From: Methanocorpusculum sp.
GTDB lineage: Archaea; Halobacteriota; Methanomicrobia; Methanomicrobiales; Methanocorpusculaceae
Length of the DNA stretch: 10,360 nucleotides
NCBI GenBank assembly: GCA_030539595.1
Contig: JAUNXW010000052.1
Location: 1-10,360, forward strand
Direction of reading: 5' to 3'
Notes under the pieces: generated by a model
What the model saw: only the letters and a program-made list of their open reading frames with translations
Database searches by the model: none
Told to the model about the DNA's origin: nothing
In this document: piece by piece, positions 5,981 to 10,360 of the stretch
Layout: every line of letters starts with the position of its first letter
Numbering within the stretch: the stretch's first letter is position 1
Position numbers and translations under genes: made by a program

Positions 5981-6391
5981 CTAATTTTTATTTTTAAATC
6001 CCGTCGCTTCTTTTACTTCTATTTCTTCCATTTCGTCCAGATACGGCAGAATACATTTCAGATATTTCCGCTCGCCTGCGGGTATTTGAAGAACTCCTTC
6101 TTCTATTATTTCTGCTGCAAGCGGCTGTTCTTTGAGCATCTGAATTATGTCTGCCGAAGCGCCTGCTATTTGTTTCATCTGTTTCTGCATATTTTTGAGC
6201 CAGTCATTTATTTCAAGTACGGGACGAAAGTCTAAGTCTGTCAGTCTGTATTTTTCTATGTCCGCTTTTACGGAAGAATTTCGTGCAATTGTTTCATCCA
6301 TATACAGATAGATGTTTATTTTTTCTCTGTCTCTTATGTCTTTTAAGGCGATGATGTCAACGTGCTGTCCGACAGAAGGTAACTCACTCAT
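5981..6391 (-). CDS. conserved-looking hypothetical protein, 136 aa
   Basis: I do not recognise this protein. It has 136 residues, no signal peptide, no membrane segment and a single Cys (113). The N-terminal third (SVGQHVDIIALKDIRDREKINIYLYMDETIA) looks beta-rich. Residues about 58-105 (EINDWLKNMQKQMKQIAGASADIIQMLKEQ) look like an amphipathic helical stretch. The C-terminus is acidic and then ends in KNKN. It starts 15 nt after the stop of the OB-fold gene on the same strand, so the two are probably one transcript. Its stop lies only 4 nt from the convergent acyl-CoA synthetase stop. Reading-frame length and operon position support a real gene; function unknown. Confidence 0.75.
   Translation of the reverse strand: MSELPSVGQHVDIIALKDIRDREKINIYLYMDETIARNSSVKADIEKYRLTDLDFRPVLEINDWLKNMQKQMKQIAGASADIIQMLKEQPLAAEIIEEGVLQIPAGERKYLKCILPYLDEMEEIEVKEATGFKNKN
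5984..5996 (+). terminator. T-rich terminator of acyl-CoA synthetase inside the convergent gene end
   Basis: Two runs of five T (AATTTTTATTTTTAAA context) begin about 8 nt after the TGA at 5974-5976. They lie within the last codons of the convergent minus-strand gene, where they encode its Lys-Asn-Lys-Asn tail. Confidence 0.45.
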
Positions 6392-6406
6392 GATTATTTA
6401 TTGTCT

Positions 6407-6775
6407 TTATTTGGTTAGAATATTTATGTCTGATATTCTCTCAACTGCTATTTCTTTTCTGCCTGAGTAGGTTTCGGTTTTGCCGATTACTTTTACGCGG
6501 TCGCCTTTCATGAGAAACAGGCTGCTTCCTCCTTCGTAAATAAAGACGGTGACGCCTGAGACGTTTGCGATTAAGTGACCGCCCGTGCTTGTGATTTTTG
6601 TGTCGTAAACTGTGCCTTCATATTTTACCAGTGTGCCGTCTGAGAGGTTTTCAGAGTATTCAACAGCACCGCGGTCTTCAATTAAGAAAGTGGTCACGAA
6701 GAATAATACGGCAAGAGCAATTATTACCGCTGTTAAAATTATGACTGCCTTTTTTTCGGGGCGGGAGAGAAACAT
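6407..6775 (-). CDS. membrane-anchored OB-fold domain protein
   Basis: The 122-residue product has a basic N-terminus (MFLSRPEKK), one hydrophobic helix at about residues 10-32, and then a small beta domain. That domain (LVKYEGTVYDTKITSTGGHLIANVSGVTVFIYEGG, then LMKGDRVKVIGKTETYSGRKEIAVERISDINIL) has the strand pattern of an OB-fold of the nucleic-acid-binding type: a strand-turn-strand opening, then GDRVKVIGKTETYSGRKEI as strands 4-5. The N-terminus probably anchors it in the membrane with the OB domain outside, by the positive-inside rule. The frame remains open to an ATG at 6898. I chose 6775 because the extra upstream residues are read through the hairpin repeat and look non-coding, and a TATA box is centred 29 nt upstream of 6775. 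Ligand (nucleic acid, oligosaccharide or other) unknown. Confidence 0.75.
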   Translation of the reverse strand: MFLSRPEKKAVIILTAVIIALAVLFFVTTFLIEDRGAVEYSENLSDGTLVKYEGTVYDTKITSTGGHLIANVSGVTVFIYEGGSSLFLMKGDRVKVIGKTETYSGRKEIAVERISDINILTK

Positions 6776-6798
6776 AATTTTTCTTTGTCGCAGTGGGT

Positions 6799-6809
6799 TA
6801 TAATTTAAT
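6799..6809 (-). promoter_or_regulatory. TATA box of the OB-fold operon
   Basis: The minus strand reads TTAAATTATAA, centred 29 nt before the ATG at 6775. There is no Shine-Dalgarno sequence, so a leaderless mRNA is likely. Confidence 0.5.
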
Positions 6810-6850
6810 CGAAACGGTGGGGATGTACAATGGTTGATTTTTTTTTTCGC

Positions 6851-6895
6851 GTGGTTTTCGTGGTGTAACGAAATACACCACAGACCAACAGAATA
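6851..6895. repeat. dispersed intergenic hairpin repeat, copy 2
   Basis: Second copy of the element at 4093-4138. The inverted repeat TTTCGT (6856-6861) and ACGAAA (6868-6873) is extended by GTGGT (6851-6855) pairing with ACCAC (6877-6881), with a 3-nt bulge. A run of ten T lies just left (6838-6847). It sits between the uvrC stop and the OB-fold gene, on the uvrC downstream side. Confidence 0.65.
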
Positions 6896-6905
6896 CAATA
6901 AACCC

Positions 6906-8474
6906 TTATCTCTTTTTCACAACCCGCTTGCTTCTCAGAAGTCTGTTATATGTAATCGCAAACCTGTGGGCTTCGTCCCTTATCTCCTGTAGATACATAT
7001 TTGCCTTAGTTTTCTTATCGAAAGGCAACGGGAAAGGTACACCGGAAATATAAACCTCCTCCTCAGCCTTCGCAAGAGAAATCACAGTAATATCCAAAGA
7101 CAAATCATCAAGAACCCGCTTGGCATACCCCAGCTGACCTTTTCCTCCGTCGATTACAATCAGGTCGGGCAGTTCTTTATCCTCGTTCACGAGCCTTGTA
7201 TATCTTCTTCGAACAACCTCTGCCATACTCGCAAAATCATCGATTCCTTCAACCGTCTTAATCCTGAACCTGCGGTAATTTTTCTTATCCGCTCTGCCGC
7301 CTCTGAACTGAACCATTGAAGCGACCGTATCTGTTCCCGCAAGATGAGAAATATCAAAGCACTCAATAACATTCGGCGGACTTTTCAGTCTCAGTGCTTT
7401 TTGAAGCTCAGTCACCTTAATCTCGTCGCCGAAGTGGGTTGTCTCGATATTCTTACCTGCAAGCTCTATCAGCTTCTTTTTCGCGCCCTGCTTTGGAACA
7501 GTAATGGTTACAGCGTGTCCGGCAAGTTTTGAGAGATAACTCTCAGGCGACTCCTCAAGTTCATTTTCAATAATAATCTCTTTGGGCACAGGATTTTCCG
7601 CATAATACGCGGAAAGAAACTCTTCAAAGAACCAGTTGGATTCATCAAAAATAAATTCATCGCGTCCGCCGAGAGTTCCCTTGTAGACATGGAACACGAT
7701 TAAGTAAACCACATTGTTGTGAACTCTGTAGGCAACAACATCTTCATCATGGTCAGTCTTGCGCATAACATACTGTCTCTGAGAGAGATTCTCAACCGCC
7801 TCAATCATATTTCTGACCTCAAGAGCCGCTTCGTATTCCATAGCTTTTGAATACTGCTCCATCTCATCCGTCAGAGATTTGACCAACTCCTTAGTGTTGC
7901 CCTTTAGTGCATCCGAAGCGTATCCGCACTGTTTAGAATACTCAGCCTTTGTAACTTTTCCTGTACATGGACCAGAACAGTTTCCTATATGATATCTCAG
8001 GCAGGGTCTGTGATTTTTGGGTAAGTTCATACATGAGCGAAGCTTGAAGGTTTTCTTCACAACCGACAGACAATAGTCGCGTTCTTTTGCCGAAACAAAC
8101 GGTCCGAAATAATTCCCCCGCGAAGTTTTTCTTCGTGCAATTCCTATTCGCGGGAACTCTTCGTTTGTCATCAGGATGTACGCGTAGGTTTTTGAGTCGC
8201 GCAAATCTATGTTGTATTTAGGAAGATGCTTTTTGATAAGCGTGTTTTCCAAAAGATAAGCCTCTTCGTCCGTATCGGTTACGATGTATTCAAGGGAGAC
8301 TATGTTTGAGACAAGCTTTTTAGTCTTTGGGTCGTGGTCTTTCTTCTGAAAATACGAAGAGACCCTTTTTTTCAAATCCTTGGCTTTGCCGACATAGATA
8401 ATCGTCCCGTCCTTATCTTTGTAAAGGTAACATCCCGAAGAATGGGGAACGGAAGAAATGTCGGGCGCAGTCAT
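6906..8474 (-). CDS. uvrC: UvrABC excinuclease subunit C, HhH-less form
   Basis: UvrC makes both incisions in bacterial-type nucleotide excision repair, together with UvrA and UvrB. The 522-residue product has an N-terminal GIY-YIG nuclease (about 10-90: GCYLY, YVGKAKDLKKRV with Arg37, and LLENTLIKKHLPKYN with Glu76). A four-cysteine set (Cys148, 158, 166, 170; C-x9-C-x7-C-x3-C) matches the [4Fe-4S] site of UvrC. A UVR helix region lies at about 199-233, and an RNase H-like nuclease at about 345-510 with ECFDISH (Asp374), IDGGKGQ (Asp442) and RDEAHRFA (Asp500/His503). It ends soon after this domain in SKRVVKKR, so the tandem helix-hairpin-helix domain seen in the approximately 610-residue E. 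coli protein is absent. It starts 16 nt after ectB and is probably co-transcribed with it. Confidence 0.97.
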   Translation of the reverse strand: MTAPDISSVPHSSGCYLYKDKDGTIIYVGKAKDLKKRVSSYFQKKDHDPKTKKLVSNIVSLEYIVTDTDEEAYLLENTLIKKHLPKYNIDLRDSKTYAYILMTNEEFPRIGIARRKTSRGNYFGPFVSAKERDYCLSVVKKTFKLRSCMNLPKNHRPCLRYHIGNCSGPCTGKVTKAEYSKQCGYASDALKGNTKELVKSLTDEMEQYSKAMEYEAALEVRNMIEAVENLSQRQYVMRKTDHDEDVVAYRVHNNVVYLIVFHVYKGTLGGRDEFIFDESNWFFEEFLSAYYAENPVPKEIIIENELEESPESYLSKLAGHAVTITVPKQGAKKKLIELAGKNIETTHFGDEIKVTELQKALRLKSPPNVIECFDISHLAGTDTVASMVQFRGGRADKKNYRRFRIKTVEGIDDFASMAEVVRRRYTRLVNEDKELPDLIVIDGGKGQLGYAKRVLDDLSLDITVISLAKAEEEVYISGVPFPLPFDKKTKANMYLQEIRDEAHRFAITYNRLLRSKRVVKKR

Positions 8475-8483
8475 AACCCTTTT

Positions 8484-8490
8484 AAAAAAA
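8484..8490 (-). terminator. T7 tract between ectB and uvrC
   Basis: On the minus strand seven T follow the ectB TGA directly, before the uvrC start 10 nt later. This could partly terminate the ectB transcript and lower uvrC expression. The weak AGGG just upstream of the uvrC ATG is the only Shine-Dalgarno candidate. Confidence 0.35.
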
Positions 8491-9780
8491 TCAGAGAGTC
8501 TGTATTATTTCTTTTACAGACTTGTAGACGATTTCAAGACCTTTAACTAAGGTCTCTTCATCAATTGTGATTGCCGGCATAATTTTGATTACGGTGTCTT
8601 CGCTTCCGGAAAGTTCGAGGATAAGACCGTTCTCAAAGCATTTTTTGCGTATTGCCTGAGTTGTTCCGAGAGGATAGTCACGCATATCAATTCCCCACAT
8701 TACACCGAGACCTCTGCACTCAATCTCTGAGTTGATTAATGGGATGTGTTCTGATAAGAACTTAGCTATTATTTCTCCCTTGCGCACAGCCATTTCATCG
8801 ATATGTTCTTTGACGAAATAGTCTATAGCCGCTTTTCCTGCTATGAATGACGGCTGGAATCCTCTGAATGTTCCGTTGTGTTCTCCGGGCTGTAAGACAT
8901 CATACTCGGGCTTTACAAGAGTGATTGCGGCGGGTAAACCGATTCCACCGATGGATTTTGCCATTACTACGATATCGGGCTGAATCCCCGCTCTTTCAAA
9001 CGAGAAGAAAGCTCCGCATCTTCCGCAGTCAGACTGAATTTCATCTGCTATTAAAAGCATGTCGTGCCTGTCGCAGAGAGCGCGGATGTCTTTGAGCCAT
9101 TGGGCTGGAAGAACATTGATTCCTCCTTCGCCCTGAACGCTTTCGATGATGATTCCTGCGGGCTTGTCAACACCGCTGTGGTCGTTGTTCAGGATTGTTT
9201 CTATGTAGTCTATCGTGTCGAAGTTTTTAAAGATTGCCGGGTGAGGCACGTGAGTTACATCAGATAGGTGAACCCCGCAGGCGTCGCGTGCTACTCTTTC
9301 TGTTGTGACAGCAAGAGAACCGAGTGACATTCCGTGGAATCCGCCCATTAAGGCAAGCATGTGAGAACGTCCTTTTACTTTGCGTGCGATTTTAAGAGCT
9401 GCTTCAACCGCATTTGTTCCGGTCGGTCCCGGGAACAGAATTTTGTAGTTGAATCCTCTCGGAATCAGGATTTTATTTTCAAGGGTTTCGATGAATTCTG
9501 CTTTTGCTGCAGAGTACATGTCAAGCCCGTGAATAAGTCCGTCGCTTTGGAGATATTCTATAACTTTGCTTTTGATGTAGTCGTTATTGTGCCCGTAGTT
9601 GCAGGCTCCCGCACCGCACAGGAAGTCAATATATTCTTTGCCCGTCTGATCTGTTAATATAGAACCCTTGGCTTTTGTAAAAACTGTCGGGTATTTTCTG
9701 CAGTAAGACCTTACATTACTCTCGTATTTTTCAAATACGGTAGTTTCCATTAAACCTTTGTTTGTTTTTTCAGTACCCAT
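8491..9780 (-). CDS. ectB: diaminobutyrate--2-oxoglutarate aminotransferase (EctB-like)
   Basis: This is a PLP-dependent class III aminotransferase of the EctB type, converting aspartate semialdehyde and glutamate to L-2,4-diaminobutyrate, the first step of ectoine synthesis. The 429-residue product matches EctB along its length: FEKYESNVRSYCRKYPTVF, AKGSILTDQTGKEYIDF, NYGHNN, FPGPTGTNAVEAALK (phosphate loop 117-124), IIESVQGEGGINV, ADEIQSDCGRCG (Asp246 to the pyridine N), AKSIGGIGLP (Lys275 Schiff base) and PGEHNGTFRG. The ATG at 9780 has GAGGTG 6 nt upstream; Met11 at 9750 is a less likely start. No ectA or ectC lies next to it (uvrC follows, a surface-protein gene precedes), so the product may be used for another purpose or the other ect genes are elsewhere. 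Another omega-aminotransferase role cannot be excluded. Confidence 0.88.
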   Translation of the reverse strand: MGTEKTNKGLMETTVFEKYESNVRSYCRKYPTVFTKAKGSILTDQTGKEYIDFLCGAGACNYGHNNDYIKSKVIEYLQSDGLIHGLDMYSAAKAEFIETLENKILIPRGFNYKILFPGPTGTNAVEAALKIARKVKGRSHMLALMGGFHGMSLGSLAVTTERVARDACGVHLSDVTHVPHPAIFKNFDTIDYIETILNNDHSGVDKPAGIIIESVQGEGGINVLPAQWLKDIRALCDRHDMLLIADEIQSDCGRCGAFFSFERAGIQPDIVVMAKSIGGIGLPAAITLVKPEYDVLQPGEHNGTFRGFQPSFIAGKAAIDYFVKEHIDEMAVRKGEIIAKFLSEHIPLINSEIECRGLGVMWGIDMRDYPLGTTQAIRKKCFENGLILELSGSEDTVIKIMPAITIDEETLVKGLEIVYKSVKEIIQTL

Positions 9781-9786
9781 AGATCA

Positions 9787-9792
9787 CACCTC
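9787..9792 (-). promoter_or_regulatory. ribosome binding site of ectB
   Basis: GAGGTG on the minus strand, within GAGGTGTGATCT, lies 6 nt before the ATG at 9780 and is strongly complementary to the 16S rRNA 3' end. It fixes the start at 9780 and shows that this gene has a leader, unlike hypD or the Sm gene. Confidence 0.7.
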
Positions 9793-10185
9793 TTTATAGA
9801 CAGTATGAGTTTATAGGAAATTACTAACGCGCCAATTCAGGCACGGCCTTACATCCCCGCATTTTATGTGACCGGCGGCTCTGTGATTAATTAATTAGGT
9901 TGAGCCCCTCAAGGCTTAAAGATGTCCCTTATGAAATATAGGGTTACAGCCTGATTTATGGAGTTCCGAACGTTTTTGAATGGATTCAAAAAACCCTGTA
10001 TGTGTCAGAATTAACTATCCCAAACACGAGGGGGTTTAATTGTTTTTTGCGTGAGGGGATGGGTGATTTTTTTGGGAAGACCTTACGCGCACAGAGTTGT
10101 ATTTTTTCAAAGGAGAGGCTGTGCTTTGTGAGTTTACAAAAAATTGTTTATGCTCTTCTTGTTGATTGTTCAGCGGGAGGAGAGG

Positions 10186-10191
10186 AAAAAA
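10186..10191 (-). terminator. T6 terminator of the surface-protein gene
   Basis: Six A on the + strand give six T on the minus strand two bases after the TAA of the truncated gene at 10194, a usual place for archaeal oligo-T termination. Confidence 0.4.
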
Positions 10192-10193
10192 GT

Positions 10194-10360
10194 TTATTTT
10201 CTTCTTATCAGAAGAAGACAGCCAAGCGCGAGCGCTAACCCTGCCAATCCCATCGGGCTTGCCGTCGCTGTTGCTGTAGGCACAGCGGTTGCCGTCTGTG
10301 TAACTGAGGTTACAGTTACGACAGGTTCTGCTGTTGCCGTAGGTATAACAATATTTTCAT
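10194..10360 (-). CDS. C-terminal end of a surface protein with Thr-rich stalk and sorting/anchor signal (partial)
   Basis: The minus-strand frame runs open from the window edge to a TAA at 10194-10196, giving the last 54 residues. They comprise a Thr/Ala/Pro/Val-rich stalk (IPTATAEPVVTV, then TATAVPTATATASP), a hydrophobic segment MGLAGLALALGCLLLI, and a basic end RRK. This three-part layout (Thr/Pro-rich linker, membrane helix, Arg/Lys tail) is typical of archaeal S-layer and other exported proteins handled by archaeosortases (PGF-CTERM-like) or simply anchored by a C-terminal helix. A strict PGF motif is absent, with SPMG at that place, so the exact sorting class is uncertain. The stalk is probably glycosylated. 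The catalytic or adhesive part, and the start, lie to the right of the window. Confidence 0.72.
   Translation of the reverse strand, partial: ENIVIPTATAEPVVTVTSVTQTATAVPTATATASPMGLAGLALALGCLLLIRRK

Larger units (their letters stand above)
9781..10193. other. 413-bp intergenic region upstream of ectB
   Basis: I see no convincing gene here. The ectB-proximal part has A/T-rich promoter candidates on the minus strand (9809-9816, 9818-9828 and TTAATTAATTAATC around 9885-9898). A short perfect hairpin TTGAG-CCC-CTCAA lies at 9900-9912, and an imperfect CCCTTAT/ATAGGG pair near 9927-9944. No tRNA fold was found. The right part (10000-10190) is T-rich and G-rich without clear structure. If transcription starts at 9885-9898, ectB would have an approximately 90-nt leader able to fold. 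Confidence 0.4.

Noticed and set aside
6776..6898. 41-residue N-terminal extension of the OB-fold protein from an ATG at 6898
   Set aside because: The extension reads through the hairpin repeat and the T10 tract and upstream of the TATA box; the ATG at 6775 gives a normal N-terminus with a membrane anchor.
10002..10238. Plus-strand open frame of 78 codons right of ectB
   Set aside because: It overlaps the clear minus-strand surface-protein end, has irregular composition, no recognisable domain and no convincing promoter or Shine-Dalgarno sequence.
10258..10345. Short GC-rich near-repeats (GCCGT/TGCTGT units)
   Set aside because: They are explained by repeated Pro-Thr-Ala codons of the surface-protein stalk and are not a CRISPR or independent repeat.

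Overview
The window looks like chromosomal DNA from a euryarchaeal methanogen, most probably of the Methanomicrobiales. The clues are HypD (NiFe-hydrogenase maturation), an archaeal Sm-like protein, an RPC34/TFE-beta-like winged-helix protein, an archaeal ACT-domain 'regulator of amino acid metabolism', a tRNA-Leu gene without an encoded CCA, A/T-rich TATA boxes about 29-31 nt upstream of several start codons, and oligo-T runs at gene ends. Base composition is moderately A+T-rich. Species placement is inference; no rRNA is present.

Left part (1-2683): an A/T-rich promoter drives hypD on the + strand. It converges on a minus-strand group of three: an ACT-domain regulator, then an Sm/Lsm protein and a small winged-helix protein with a C-terminal four-cysteine motif. 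The last two are 4 nt apart and form an operon behind a promoter that carries a perfect palindrome. A tRNA-Leu(GAG) gene lies divergently next to the regulator.

Middle (2684-5976): two + strand genes, an LCAT-family alpha/beta hydrolase and an AMP-forming acyl-CoA synthetase. Both start with TTG, and they are separated by a 223-bp spacer holding two hairpins. One hairpin belongs to a 45-bp repeat that recurs upstream of the OB-fold gene. The pair suggests release and activation of an acyl or carboxylic acid, which is notable in an archaeon with ether lipids.

Right part (5981-10360), all on the minus strand. A membrane-anchored OB-fold protein and an unrecognised 136-residue protein form a two-gene operon. 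Upstream of them lie ectB (diaminobutyrate aminotransferase, without ectA or ectC beside it) and uvrC (nucleotide excision repair, lacking the usual C-terminal HhH domain), 16 nt apart. After a 413-bp non-coding stretch, the window edge cuts the 3' end of a surface-protein gene. Its product ends in a Thr/Ala/Pro-rich stalk, a hydrophobic segment and an RRK tail, which looks like an archaeal sorting or anchoring signal.

Most genes are ordinary housekeeping or accessory chromosomal genes. I see no mobile element, CRISPR array or phage genes. The most interesting items are the Sm/TFE-beta-like operon with its promoter palindrome, the dispersed hairpin repeat, the orphan ectB, and the small OB-fold/unknown operon.
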